Shown: positions 1 through 8,752, numbered from the stretch's first letter. The stretch: 64,000 bases of DNA from Archangium sp. (GCA_030681645.1 JAUXRX010000049.1:496001-560000), one strand, 5' to 3'. Notes: generated by a model from the sequence alone, not told the origin. Numbers and translations: made by a program.

Positions 1-2
1 CC

Positions 3-1253
3 GGCATCGTGCGCGCGCTCGGGCTGGAGAGCCGCATCGCCACGGTCGTCGGCCTCGAGACCACGGGCCACATCCCCTTCATGACCGTGCCCGGCTACGG
101 CTTCCCGCTGGTGATCGGCCACTACAACTTCTGGCCGCTCCGCTACGATCCGTCCCTGCCGCGCAACGGTGGGCCGTTCGACGAGCGCGTCGAGCCGGGC
201 ATGCTCTTCGAGCGCACCAGCCCGCTCTTCAGCGGTGAGCCGCTGATCGAGCTGAACCACCCCTGGGCCGACCCCGAGTTCGGGCGCGACCTCGGCTTCC
301 CCCGCGCCATCTTCCTCGACCTGCAGAAGAACCTGCCCGCCGGTGACGACGGCACGCGCCAGGCGTTCCTCGCGCGCACGCCCGCGGGCGCCACCTTCTC
401 CAACTCCGGTCACCACGTGCAGGAGGTGATGAACGGCACCGACAACGGCCTGTTCCTCCAGTACCGCGCGTTCTGGCACTACGCGCTGAGCCAGGGGCTC
501 TTGAAGACCGGCACGGCGAACTCCGACTCGCACTCGCTCACCGACAACACCGTGGGCCTGCCGCAGAACCTGGTCACCTCGGCCTCGGCCGGCGGGCAGG
601 CGTTCGACGTGGGGGTGTTCAACCGCGCGCTGAAGGAGGGCCGCTCGCTGGGCACCAACGGCCCGGTGATCGAGGCCACCATCGAAGACACCGGCAGCGT
701 GGCGCGCTCGTTCTCGCTGACCGCCTTCGCCCCGCGCACCGGGGCCACGGTGAAGGTGAAGATCTCCTCGGCCCCGTGGGTGCCGGTGCAGGAGGTGCGC
801 TTCATCGTCAACGGCGAGGTGAAGAAGGTGATCGGTGATCTCCCGCTGCCCGGCGATCCATTCGCGGAGACCGGGAGCCTGGTGCGCTACGAGGGCGAGG
901 TGCCGCTGAGCGAGCTGACCGCGGGCCTGACCGGTGACGCGTGGCTGGTGATCGAAGCGGGCCGGCCGCTGCTGGTCGCCGGCGATCTGGGCGGCGGGCT
1001 CGAGGGCGCGAAGGACGGCATGCCCGACACCACCGACAACGACGGCAACGGCGTAGTCGACGCGGCCGACGTGAAGGAAGGCTCCAAGGTGGGCCCGCTG
1101 GCCGATCCACCGAAGCCGAAGCGCGGAGAGACGGGCTACGACTACGGCGCGATCACCAACGGGTATCCGCTCGCCTTCACCAACCCCTTCATCCTCGACC
1201 TGAACGCCGACGGCGCCTTCACCGCGCCGGGCGCGAAGGGAGGCCAGCCGTGA
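3..1253 (+). CDS. PHP-type metallo-dependent hydrolase, C-terminal part (5' end outside window)
   Basis: The frame is open from the first base, so the N-terminus lies upstream of the window; an internal GTG at 9 is unlikely to be the true start. The visible part carries histidine-rich motifs of PHP-type (CehA/McbA-like) metal-dependent phosphoesterases: IELNHPW, FSNSGHH and GTANSDSHSLTDN. Toward the C-terminus it has an EF-hand/dockerin-like calcium loop, DNDGNGVVDAADV, and a second Asp/Asn-rich segment, LDLNADGAF, which suggests a secreted calcium-binding protein. The stop overlaps the GTG start of the next gene by 4 bp, so the two are probably translationally coupled. The family call is by motif, and substrate and catalytic competence cannot be judged from a partial sequence. 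Confidence 0.7.
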   Translation, partial: GIVRALGLESRIATVVGLETTGHIPFMTVPGYGFPLVIGHYNFWPLRYDPSLPRNGGPFDERVEPGMLFERTSPLFSGEPLIELNHPWADPEFGRDLGFPRAIFLDLQKNLPAGDDGTRQAFLARTPAGATFSNSGHHVQEVMNGTDNGLFLQYRAFWHYALSQGLLKTGTANSDSHSLTDNTVGLPQNLVTSASAGGQAFDVGVFNRALKEGRSLGTNGPVIEATIEDTGSVARSFSLTAFAPRTGATVKVKISSAPWVPVQEVRFIVNGEVKKVIGDLPLPGDPFAETGSLVRYEGEVPLSELTAGLTGDAWLVIEAGRPLLVAGDLGGGLEGAKDGMPDTTDNDGNGVVDAADVKEGSKVGPLADPPKPKRGETGYDYGAITNGYPLAFTNPFILDLNADGAFTAPGAKGGQP

Positions 1254-2077
1254 ACGCGCTCGTGCTGTTGACCCTCATCTCGCTCACGTCGGTGCCGAAC
1301 GAACCGGTCGACGCCTCGCCCGCGCTCGGCTGCGATCGCTGGCGCTCGAAGGGGCTCGGCGAGGGCCCCGCGGCGGTCGGCTATGCAGAGGCCGACATGG
1401 GCACCGGCCGTCGTGCCTGTCCACGCACCGAGATCGGCCTCGGCGCGCGCTTCGGGGCGATCATCGATACGCCCGACTTCTACGGCGCCGTGAGCGTCAA
1501 CGGCCTGCTCTATGGATCGTGGGCGGTGCGCCCCACCACCGAGCTCTTCGCCACGCTCGAGGCGGTCAACTTCACCTACGCGGTCAACGCGGTGCTCACC
1601 TCGACCCAGCTCACCCTGGGCAACCTGACGGTGGGCGCCACGCAGGTGCTGGTGCAGAGCGAGACCTTCATCGGCGCGGTGACCGCGCGGCTGCTGCTGC
1701 CGACCTCGTTCGAGATTCCGGGGGCGCGGCTGATCGGCGGCGAGCTGGGCGCGAACGCGTCGTGGCGGCCGAACGAGTGGCTCGAGGTGCACGGCTACCT
1801 CGGCGGTGATCTCTCGGGTGCGGTCGGACGTGCGGCCGGGCTCCCCCGCGGAGGCGCCACGCTGCTGGCAGGTGCCCAGCTCTCGCCCTTCACCTGGGGC
1901 GCGCTGGTGATCGATCTCACCGGCCGGCTTGGGCCCCTGAGCTACTTCGCGCCGTCCGTCGCCTTCCGCTTCGCCATCGGCAAGCTGGGCATCGAGCTCG
2001 CCGCCACCCGGCCCCTCGTAGGCACCGATCGCCACACCGTGATCGGCGGCCTGCGGGTCAACTACCGCTTCCAGTAG
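1250..2077 (+). CDS. Secreted, probably outer-membrane beta-barrel protein of unknown function
   Basis: 275 codons starting at a GTG that overlaps the preceding stop (GTGA). The N-terminus MNALVLLTLISLTSV looks like a signal peptide. The remainder alternates short hydrophobic and polar stretches with many Gly, Thr and aromatic residues and ends in VNYRFQ, as transmembrane beta-barrels often do. I do not recognise a specific family. Its coupling to the PHP-type hydrolase suggests an envelope partner for that secreted enzyme. The 3' end overlaps the convergent oxidoreductase gene by 20 bp. Confidence 0.7.
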   Translation: MNALVLLTLISLTSVPNEPVDASPALGCDRWRSKGLGEGPAAVGYAEADMGTGRRACPRTEIGLGARFGAIIDTPDFYGAVSVNGLLYGSWAVRPTTELFATLEAVNFTYAVNAVLTSTQLTLGNLTVGATQVLVQSETFIGAVTARLLLPTSFEIPGARLIGGELGANASWRPNEWLEVHGYLGGDLSGAVGRAAGLPRGGATLLAGAQLSPFTWGALVIDLTGRLGPLSYFAPSVAFRFAIGKLGIELAATRPLVGTDRHTVIGGLRVNYRFQ

Positions 2078-3518
2078 CGCTCAGCTCGCGCACCGCCTTC
2101 GCGCCCTCGCGGAAGGCCTCCTCGTTGAGGGGGATGAGGGCGGTCTTGTGCTTGAGGCTGCGGTCGAGCTCCCCCAGGAAGGTCTTCTCGGTGAGCAGCT
2201 TCGCCGCTTCCTGCAGCGCGCCGAGGGCGACGACGTTCTTCACCACCACCGCGCCGAGCCGCTGGGCGATGCTCGCGCAGGGCACGGGCAGCACGCGCAC
2301 CCCCTCGGCCACCAGGGGCGGCTTCGAGATCACGCTCGAGTCGTAGATGAGAATGCCGCCGGGCCGCACCGTCGCCGCGAACTTGTCCAGGCTCGGCGCG
2401 TTGAACGCCACCAGCACGTGGGGTGAAGGCGCCGCGGGCGAGAGCACCTCGTCCTTCGCGAGGTGCACGTCGGCGTAGGACGTGCCGCCCCGCGACTCCG
2501 GCCCGTAGCTGGGGATGTGCGTCGAGTCGAAGCCCTCGCTGATGGCCGCGCGGGTCAGCAGCATGGCCGCCGTCTGCGCGCCGTCGCCGCCCGAGCCCGC
2601 GAGCTTCACCGAGACGTCGAGCGGATCGAGGTGCGTGGGGAAGCCGGTGCAAAACCGCTCCACGGGCACGCGCTGCGCGTCGAGCACCTCGAGCACCCGC
2701 TCGGGATCGAAGGTGGGCGTGCCCGGTGCGAACCAGGGCTCCCGGGTCTCGTCCTTCACCACGCCCAGCGGGTAGACCTTCGACAGCACGTCGCGCACGT
2801 GCTCCTCGGACTGCTGCGCCGAGAGACCCCAGTGGGTGGGGCACTCCGCGAGGATCTCCACGAAGCCGAAGCCGCGCCCCTCGACCTGCAGCTGCAGGGC
2901 CTTCTTGATGGCGGTCTTGCAGCGCTTGCGTTCCTTCTGGCTGAAGAGGGCGCACCGCTCGACGTAGCTGGCGCCGTCGAGCTGGGCGATCACCTCCGAC
3001 ACCTTCATCGGCTGGCCCTGCATCGGGCCGCGGCCGTCGGGGGTGGTGCTCGACCACTGGCCCATCAGCGTGGTCGGCGCCATCTGCCCGCCCGTCATCC
3101 CGTAGATGGCGTTGTTGATGAAGATGACGCTGATGGGAATGCCCAGCTGCGCGGCGTGGATGATCTCGGCCAGGCCGATGGAGGCGAGGTCACCGTCGCC
3201 CTGGTAGCTCACCACGATGGACTTCGGGTTGGCGAGCTTGTGGCCCAGCGCCACCGCCGGGGCGCGGCCGTGCGCGGCCTGCGTGTTGCCGGTGTCGAAG
3301 TAGTAGAAGAGGAACACCGCGCAGCCGACCGGCGAGACCATGATCGTCCGGTCTTCCACGCCGAGCTCGACCAGCGCCTCGGCGACGTACCTGTGGGCCA
3401 GCCCGTGGCCGCAGCCGGGGCAGTAGTGGGTGGTGCCGCCCTTGAGGCCCTTGCCGTGGGCGTGGCGATCGAAGTGCTCGAAGAACGCCGCGCCAGTCTT
3501 CGTCGGGGTGGTGCTCAT
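2058..3518 (-). CDS. 2-oxoacid:ferredoxin oxidoreductase, fused beta (TPP) and gamma subunits
   Basis: 486 aa. Residues about 25-275 form the thiamine-diphosphate-binding beta subunit: YCPGCGHG near the start, GDGDLASIG as the Mg-TPP GDG motif, then NNAIYGMTGGQ. From about residue 320 a gamma subunit follows, starting at SVKLAGSGGDGAQTA and containing SYGPESRGGTSYADV. Beta and gamma are usually separate chains in KorABCD/VorABCD complexes, so this is a natural fusion. It overlaps the upstream alpha gene by 4 bp (ATGA), indicating translational coupling. The complex oxidatively decarboxylates a 2-oxoacid to acyl-CoA and reduces ferredoxin in the cytoplasm. Whether the substrate is 2-oxoglutarate or a branched-chain oxoacid cannot be read from sequence. 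Confidence 0.9.
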   Translation of the reverse strand: MSTTPTKTGAAFFEHFDRHAHGKGLKGGTTHYCPGCGHGLAHRYVAEALVELGVEDRTIMVSPVGCAVFLFYYFDTGNTQAAHGRAPAVALGHKLANPKSIVVSYQGDGDLASIGLAEIIHAAQLGIPISVIFINNAIYGMTGGQMAPTTLMGQWSSTTPDGRGPMQGQPMKVSEVIAQLDGASYVERCALFSQKERKRCKTAIKKALQLQVEGRGFGFVEILAECPTHWGLSAQQSEEHVRDVLSKVYPLGVVKDETREPWFAPGTPTFDPERVLEVLDAQRVPVERFCTGFPTHLDPLDVSVKLAGSGGDGAQTAAMLLTRAAISEGFDSTHIPSYGPESRGGTSYADVHLAKDEVLSPAAPSPHVLVAFNAPSLDKFAATVRPGGILIYDSSVISKPPLVAEGVRVLPVPCASIAQRLGAVVVKNVVALGALQEAAKLLTEKTFLGELDRSLKHKTALIPLNEEAFREGAKAVRELSATGSGS

Positions 3519-4891
3519 TGCTCGACCTCCGTGAGGCCGCGAACGACCTGGTAGATCTCTTCGTCGGTGGGAAGAATTCCCCCCATGTGACGCAGGTGGT
3601 GAATCTCGACCTGCGGCACGTTCGCGTGGTGCAGCGCCAACCGCATCTCGTCTTCGAGCTGGCCCGCGCTCGCCTCGACCACCACCACCCGCTGCGCCGT
3701 CTTCAGCAGCGGCTCGAGCGCCTTGATGGGGAAGGGCCAGAGGGTCTGCGGCTGAAAGAGCCCCGCCGGCCGGCCCTCGCGGCGCAGCCGCTCCACCGCG
3801 GCCTTGGCCATGCGCGCCGGCGTGTTGCACGCGATCACCAGGGTGCGCGCGCCGTCGAGCCGGTAGCCCGTCGAGCGTTGCTCGGTCGCTCGCATCGCCT
3901 CGTACTTTTCGCAGAGCAGCTCGTTGTGCTTCTCGAGGTCGACCCAGTCCTGGAAGATGCTGCTGTGGAGGTTGCCCCGGTGCGCCGCGTCGCCCCACAC
4001 CGCCCAGTCCGGCAGGCCGGGATCGATCAGGTGATCGGGCAACGTGACGCGGCCGGTGATCTGGCCGAGGAAGCCGTCGGCCGCGATGATCACCGGGTTG
4101 CGGTACTTGAAGGTCAGCTCGAAGGCCTCGAAGGTGAGGTCGAGCATCTCCTGCGGCGAGGTGGGCGCCAGCACGATGGCGTGAGTGTTCCCGTGGCCCA
4201 GGCCGCGGCACATCAGCTTGATGTCGCTCTGCTCGGGGCCGATGTACCCGAGGCCGGGCCCCGGGCGCATCACGTTGACGATCACGCCGGGCAGCTGCGC
4301 GCCGATCATGTAGCTGATGCCTTCCAGCATGAGGCTGAAGCCGGGCGAGCTGGTGAAGGTCATGGTGGGCAGGCCCGCGCCGCCCGCGCCGTACATGTGA
4401 TTGATGGTGGCGACCTCGCTGCACGCCTGGAGGAAGACGCCGTGCAGCTTCGGCTGCAGCTTCGCCATCAGCTCCGCGCCCTCGGTGGACGGGGTGATGG
4501 GGTAGCCGAAGACGTGGCGGCAGCCAGCGAGGATCGCGCCGATGGCCGAGGCGTAGTTCCCCTTGAGCACCAGCGGCTCGACCTTCGGCAGCCCCACCTT
4601 CCGGCGCGGAATGGTCTGGGGCTTCGGGCGGCGGGCGCTCTCACCGTAGAGGTGCTTGGGGTCTTCGAGCTCGTACCGCTCGGTGCCCAGCCCGTACGGC
4701 TCCGGGCAGGCCGAGATGCACAGGCCGCAGTCGTTGCAGATGTCGTGATCGATGTGCACGGGCATCAGGCCTGAGGCCTGGTTGATCTCCGTGCCCAGCG
4801 AGATGGCGTGCTTCGGGCAGGCGTCGACGCAGCGACCACAGCCCTTGCACAGCGCCTCGGTGACGATGACCTCGGGTCTCGGTGCGCCCAT
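3515..4891 (-). CDS. 2-oxoacid:ferredoxin oxidoreductase, fused ferredoxin (delta) and alpha subunits (KorA/VorB-like)
   Basis: 458 aa. The start at 4891 is chosen because AGGA lies 8 nt upstream; an in-frame extension to 4912 lacks such a site. Residues 1-75 hold two 4Fe-4S motifs, CKGCGRCVDACPKH and CNDCGLCISACPEP. The alpha subunit follows, starting at KGNYASAIGAILAG and including the GYPITPSTEGAE segment. With the downstream beta/gamma fusion, two polypeptides carry all four classical subunits. The ferredoxin domain probably passes electrons to free ferredoxin. The two genes form a closed minus-strand operon, with 115 bp separating them from the EamA gene. Confidence 0.9.
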   Translation of the reverse strand: MGAPRPEVIVTEALCKGCGRCVDACPKHAISLGTEINQASGLMPVHIDHDICNDCGLCISACPEPYGLGTERYELEDPKHLYGESARRPKPQTIPRRKVGLPKVEPLVLKGNYASAIGAILAGCRHVFGYPITPSTEGAELMAKLQPKLHGVFLQACSEVATINHMYGAGGAGLPTMTFTSSPGFSLMLEGISYMIGAQLPGVIVNVMRPGPGLGYIGPEQSDIKLMCRGLGHGNTHAIVLAPTSPQEMLDLTFEAFELTFKYRNPVIIAADGFLGQITGRVTLPDHLIDPGLPDWAVWGDAAHRGNLHSSIFQDWVDLEKHNELLCEKYEAMRATEQRSTGYRLDGARTLVIACNTPARMAKAAVERLRREGRPAGLFQPQTLWPFPIKALEPLLKTAQRVVVVEASAGQLEDEMRLALHHANVPQVEIHHLRHMGGILPTDEEIYQVVRGLTEVEQ

Positions 4892-5006
4892 GTGGTTGGT
4901 CCTTTCCCTCAAGCCACACTAGCCCCCGGGTTCGCGCGCACACGGGTTCGCGCCGGATCGACAGAGGTGTCGCTTCTGGGAGCCTGAAGGACGGCAGGGG
5001 CTCAGC

Positions 5007-5909
5007 TCAGGCCGCGGACTCCGCCGTCGTCTCGAGCTTCGGGGCCGGCTTGCGGATCACCAGCACCGTCGCCGCGATGATCAACGCCACCGCGATGAAG
5101 ATCTCCGGGCCCGCGTGTTCGCCGCCCATGCCCACGCCCATCGCAACCGCGATGGCCGGGTTCACGTACGCGTAGCTGGTGGCCACGGACGGCCGCGCGT
5201 TGGCGAGCAGGTACGTGTACGCGCTGTACGCCACGAGCGAGCCGAAGATCGCCAGGTAGACCCAGGCGAGCACCGACCTGAGCGGTGGGTTCACCGGCAC
5301 CTCCTCGCGCGCCACGACGCTCACCAGGGACATCACCAGCCCGCCCGTGAGCATCTGGGTGGCGGCCGACATGAGGCCCTTCGCCAGCGGCAGCCTGCGC
5401 GCGAGCAGCGAGCCCAGCGCCCAGCTCACCGGGGCGATGAAGAGGATGACCGCCGAGAACGGCTCTGCCTTGAGCTCGCCGCCGAAGCTGAGCACCGCCA
5501 CCCCGCCGAAGCCGAGCACCAGCGCCAGCCATTCGCGCAGCGACGTCTTCTCGCCGAAGAAGCGCCCCAGCGCGGCGACCCACAGGGGCATGGTGCCGCA
5601 CACCACCGCGGCGACTCCCGACGAGAGGTGCTTCTCGGCGACCGCCACCGTGCCGTTGCCCAGCACGAACATGAGCACGCCGACCGGCGTGGCGTAGAGC
5701 CACTCGCGCCGGGTCGGCCAGGGCGCCCCGCGTGCGCGGAGGAAGGCGAGCAGCACCACCCCGGTGAGGATGAAGCGGGTGCTGGCCATCATGAATGGCG
5801 GGAGACCTTCGACCGCGACGCGCATCGCCAGGTAGGTCGAGCCCCAGATCAGATAGACGGCGGCGAGGGCGGGGATGACGAAACGGGGCGTCGGTGCGGC
5901 GGTGCTCAT
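5007..5909 (-). CDS. EamA/DMT-family inner-membrane exporter
   Basis: 300 aa with about ten hydrophobic helices, the usual size of EamA (drug/metabolite transporter) proteins, arranged as two repeats of five. The first helix contains AAVYLIWGSTYLAMRVAVEG, typical of the family (YedA/RhtA-like), and the second repeat has LVAYSAYTYLLANARPSVA. Such proteins export amino acids or small metabolites; the substrate here is unknown. The start MSTAAPTPRF at 5909 places the first helix close to the N-terminus. An upstream in-frame ATG at 5975 would add 22 residues not typical of the family. No clear Shine-Dalgarno is seen. Confidence 0.85.
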   Translation of the reverse strand: MSTAAPTPRFVIPALAAVYLIWGSTYLAMRVAVEGLPPFMMASTRFILTGVVLLAFLRARGAPWPTRREWLYATPVGVLMFVLGNGTVAVAEKHLSSGVAAVVCGTMPLWVAALGRFFGEKTSLREWLALVLGFGGVAVLSFGGELKAEPFSAVILFIAPVSWALGSLLARRLPLAKGLMSAATQMLTGGLVMSLVSVVAREEVPVNPPLRSVLAWVYLAIFGSLVAYSAYTYLLANARPSVATSYAYVNPAIAVAMGVGMGGEHAGPEIFIAVALIIAATVLVIRKPAPKLETTAESAA

Positions 5910-6019
5910 AGAAGGCAGCGTGCTGTGTAACCGCGCACCGGCACAGATGCAGGAATGTGAGGTCGCGACCGGCACAGAGGAAGTGTGCGCATGAAGGCGG
6001 GCCCGGGTGTTCTCACCCC

Positions 6020-7099
6020 ATGCCTGCGAAATCCACCCTGTTGGCCGCGTTGACCGTCCTTCTTTCCGCCTGTGGCGGTACGGAAGCGGCCCCGACCTGC
6101 GCTGACGGGGAAAAGAACGGCGCGGAGACCGGCCTCGACTGCGGCGGGCCGTCCTGTGGCCGGTGCTTCGACGGCATGGAATGCCAGGGGCCGACGGACT
6201 GCCTGAGCGGGCGGTGTACGGCCGGGCGCTGCTATTCGTCAGTCTCGACCGGAGGAGGGGGTGGCTCGTCGTCTGGTGGTGGCGGCGGCGCGACCGGTGG
6301 CGGCACGGGCGGCGGCGCGACCGGTGGCGGGACAGGCGGCGGGGCGACTGGTGGCGGGACTGGCGGTGGCGCGACCGGTGGCGGCACGGGCGGTGGCGCG
6401 ACCGGTGGCGGGACAGGAGGCGGGACAGGCGGCGGCGCGACCGGTGGCGGCACGGGCGGCGGCGCGACCGGTGGCGGCACAGGCGGCGGCGCGACTGGTG
6501 GCGGCACGGGCGGCGGCGCGACCGGTGGCGGCTCCGCCGTCGAGGTGCTTCACATCAGCCAGGTCCAGACCCGCGGCGACAGCGGCGGCAACGATGAGTT
6601 CATCGAGCTCTACAACCCCACCAACACGCCCGTCGTCTTCGACAGCACGTGGACGCTGGGCTTCCGCAGCGCCACGGGTACGTGCTCGACCAACACGGAA
6701 TCGGAGCGCACCGCGGGCGCAGGCCAGGTCATCCCCGCCCGCGGGCACCTGCTCCTCACCAACACCAGCTACAACGGCACCGTCGCGGGCGATGGCACCT
6801 ACTCCCTGGGTCTGGTGGACGCGGGCAACCTGGTGCTCCGCCACGGCTCGGTGATCGTCGACGCCCTGTGCTTCCAGTTCGATGCGATCACGCTGGCCGC
6901 ACTGACCACCTGCTCGCCCGCCTTCGTGTGTGAGGGGACGCCGCCGCTGAATCCTCACAACAACACCACGGGCGCCGGCTCGAACGTCGACACCAGCCTC
7001 ATGCGAAGGCCCGATCAGGACTCGCAGGACAACAGCGCTGACTTCCTGACCACGACGATCTCGACGCCGCGAAACCGGTTCGGGCCCTCCGCTCCCTGA
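6020..7099 (+). CDS. Lipoprotein with Gly/Thr repeat linker and lamin-tail (LTD) domain
   Basis: 359 aa. The start at 6020 gives a lipoprotein signal, MPAKSTLLAALTVLLSAC, with lipobox LSAC. A short Cys-rich region follows (CADGEKNG, CGGPSCGRCFDG), resembling Cys-rich motifs common in myxobacterial lipoproteins. Residues about 90-172 are a low-complexity Gly/Thr/Ala linker built from a 9-residue repeat. The C-terminal 185 residues start VEVLHISQVQ and contain NDEFIELYNPTN, a signature of the lamin-tail domain found in extracellular bacterial proteins. It is probably displayed on the outer membrane, with the linker acting as a flexible spacer. Function is unknown. Confidence 0.8.
   Translation: MPAKSTLLAALTVLLSACGGTEAAPTCADGEKNGAETGLDCGGPSCGRCFDGMECQGPTDCLSGRCTAGRCYSSVSTGGGGGSSSGGGGGATGGGTGGGATGGGTGGGATGGGTGGGATGGGTGGGATGGGTGGGTGGGATGGGTGGGATGGGTGGGATGGGTGGGATGGGSAVEVLHISQVQTRGDSGGNDEFIELYNPTNTPVVFDSTWTLGFRSATGTCSTNTESERTAGAGQVIPARGHLLLTNTSYNGTVAGDGTYSLGLVDAGNLVLRHGSVIVDALCFQFDAITLAALTTCSPAFVCEGTPPLNPHNNTTGAGSNVDTSLMRRPDQDSQDNSADFLTTTISTPRNRFGPSAP
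6290..6531 (+). repeat. 27-bp in-frame tandem repeat, about nine copies
   Basis: A 27-bp unit encoding Ala-Thr-Gly-Gly-Gly-Thr-Gly-Gly-Gly is repeated about nine times within the lamin-tail lipoprotein. One copy carries an extra 12 bp (TGGG) near the middle and the last is truncated before GGS. Copies differ only by silent third-position changes, suggesting recent expansion or purifying selection on the peptide. Such a tract is prone to in-frame length change by slippage. Confidence 0.9.
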
Positions 7100-7141
7100 G
7101 CCCTCTCCAGGGACTGCTGTTCTGGAACACGGCCTGCCCAT

Positions 7142-7175
7142 CTGTACCGGTCTCGACGCACCCAAACCGTTACAG
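7142..7175. promoter_or_regulatory. Probable MocR-type operator
   Basis: CTGTACCGGT at 7142-7151 and ACCGTTACAG at 7166-7175 form an inverted repeat with 9 of 10 matching positions and a 14-bp spacer, ending 8 bp before the ATG of the MocR-like gene. Sites of the CTGTACC type are known upstream of genes controlled by MocR/GntR-aminotransferase regulators. The position over the probable promoter suggests autoregulation. Confidence 0.55.
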
Positions 7176-7183
7176 TCCGGTGC

Positions 7184-8620
7184 ATGAGCGGGCTCCTTTA
7201 CGAGCAGGTCGCCGAAGATCTCACCAGCGCCATCCGGCAGGGCACGCTGCGCGGGGGCGATCGCATGCCCTCCGTCCGGGGTCTCGCCCGGCAGCGGGGC
7301 GTGAGCATCGCCACCATTCTCCAGGCCTACGTGCAGCTCGAGAACGACGGCCTGATCGAGGTGCGGCCCCGCTCGGGTCACTTCGTGCGCGCCCGCAGCG
7401 TGGCTCCCATCGCCGAGCCCCGCACCGCCCGCCTCAACCTGTCCCCCGCCACCGTGTCCGTCACGCCGGGCGTCCGCGCGCTGATGCAGTCGATGCGCGA
7501 TCCGGGCGTGGTGCCCTTCGGCGCCGCGCAGGTCTCCCCTTCCCTGCTCCCCATTCGTGCCCTCAACCGCAAGCTCGCCGCCATCGCCCGCGAGATGCAG
7601 GACGCCGGCGGCAGCTACGGCGACACCACCGGCGTACCCACCCTGCGCCGCCAGCTCAGCAAGCGCAGCGTCACCTGGGGCATGTCGCTCCACGAGAGCG
7701 AGTTCGTGGTCACCATCGGCGCCATGGAGGCGATCCACCTCGCCTTGCGCGCGGTGGCGAAGGCCGGTGACGCCATCGCGGTCGAGACGCCGGGCTACTT
7801 CGGCGTGCTGCAGGCGATCGAACAGCTCGGCCTGCGGGCCATCGAGGTGCCAGCCAATTCCCGCACCGGCCTCGACCTCGACGCGCTCGAGCAGGTGCTC
7901 CGCCAGGGCGGCGTGAAGGCCGTGCTCGCCTCGCCCAACGTGTCCAACCCGCTCGGCGCGGTGATGCCCGATGAGAACAAGGAACGCCTGGTGCGCCTCT
8001 GCGCCCGCCACGACACGCCCCTCATCGAAGACGACGTGTACGGTGATCTCGCGTTCGACGGCCGGCCCCGCCCCGCCGCGCACTGGGACAAGGACGGCCG
8101 CGTGCTGCTGGTGGGGTCGATCAGCAAGACCCTCGCGCCCGGCTACCGCATCGGGTGGATCGCCGCGGGCCGCTACCAGGAGCGCATCGAGCGCCTCAAG
8201 TACGCGCTCACCGTGAGCACGCCCGAGATCCTCCAGATGGCGGTCGCCGAGTTCCTGGGGAGCGGCGGCTACGATCGCCACATCCGCAAGCTGCGCAGCC
8301 ACCTCCACGGGCAGGTCGATCGCACCCGCGCCGCCATCGCCGAGGCGTTCCCCGACGGCACGCGCATCGCCACGCCCGCGGGCGGCTTCGTGTTGTGGGT
8401 CGAGCTCCCGCCGCACGTCGATGCGTATGCGCTGCAGGGCGCCGCGCTGGCCGAGAAGATCTCGCTGGCCCCCGGGCCGATCTTCTCTCCGCGGGAGCGC
8501 TTCTCGAACTGCATCAGGATCTCGTGCGGCTTTCCGTGGACCGAGCGCACCGCGAAGGCGATCAGGACCGTCGGGCGGCTGACGCACGAGCTGGCGGCAT
8601 CTTCGCGCCGGAGTGCCTGA
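7184..8620 (+). CDS. MocR-family transcriptional regulator (GntR HTH + class I aminotransferase domain)
   Basis: 478 aa. Residues 1-75 are a GntR winged helix (YEQVAEDLTSAIRQG, MPSVRGLARQRGVS, GLIEVRPRSGHFV). Residues from about 110 are a fold-type I PLP aminotransferase with the Schiff-base lysine at about 315 in GSISKTLAPGYR, and the PNVSNPLG and DDVYGDL motifs that contact PLP. This architecture is MocR/PdxR/GabR-like: a PLP- or amino-acid-sensing DNA-binding protein, usually without free aminotransferase activity. It stands alone in this orientation, and the adjacent inverted repeat suggests it controls itself. Its regulon cannot be told from the window. Confidence 0.9.
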   Translation: MSGLLYEQVAEDLTSAIRQGTLRGGDRMPSVRGLARQRGVSIATILQAYVQLENDGLIEVRPRSGHFVRARSVAPIAEPRTARLNLSPATVSVTPGVRALMQSMRDPGVVPFGAAQVSPSLLPIRALNRKLAAIAREMQDAGGSYGDTTGVPTLRRQLSKRSVTWGMSLHESEFVVTIGAMEAIHLALRAVAKAGDAIAVETPGYFGVLQAIEQLGLRAIEVPANSRTGLDLDALEQVLRQGGVKAVLASPNVSNPLGAVMPDENKERLVRLCARHDTPLIEDDVYGDLAFDGRPRPAAHWDKDGRVLLVGSISKTLAPGYRIGWIAAGRYQERIERLKYALTVSTPEILQMAVAEFLGSGGYDRHIRKLRSHLHGQVDRTRAAIAEAFPDGTRIATPAGGFVLWVELPPHVDAYALQGAALAEKISLAPGPIFSPRERFSNCIRISCGFPWTERTAKAIRTVGRLTHELAASSRRSA

Positions 8621-8636
8621 GCGCGGAGCCTGAAAC

Positions 8637-8747
8637 TTCTCCCTGCGCAGCGGGGAGAAGGTCGGCCGCAGGCCGGGTGAGGGGCGTTTCTTGAGCGGTT
8701 GGCCCCTCACCCCAGCCCTCTCCCCGCTGCGCAGGGAGAGGGAGACA
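8637..8747. repeat. REP-like palindromic element, family A, inverted pair
   Basis: Two arms of the same element face each other: one from about 8637 (CTTCTCCCTGCGCAGCGGGG...GGTGAGGGG) and the reverse version at 8702-8745 (CCCTCACCCCAGCCCTCTC...GCAGGGAGAGGG). Each contains a GCGCAGC-centred hairpin. The pair lies exactly between the convergent MocR gene and the small membrane-protein gene, so it may act as a bidirectional terminator or mRNA stabiliser. Related copies occur at 32607, 35532 and 36059. Confidence 0.8.
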
Positions 8748-8752
8748 GGAGC

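Noticed and set aside
3518-4774. 418-codon plus-strand frame opposite the ferredoxin/alpha gene
   Set aside because: Rich in His, Arg, Ala and Gly with no motif; the opposite strand has clear ferredoxin and TPP-enzyme motifs.
6290-6531. Regular repeats that might be taken for a CRISPR array
   Set aside because: The repeats are contiguous 27-bp units with no spacers and encode a Gly-Thr linker.
6239-8710. 823-codon open frame on the minus strand opposite the lipoprotein and MocR genes
   Set aside because: It is the antisense shadow of two well-supported genes in GC-rich DNA, and the protein is low-complexity with no domain.
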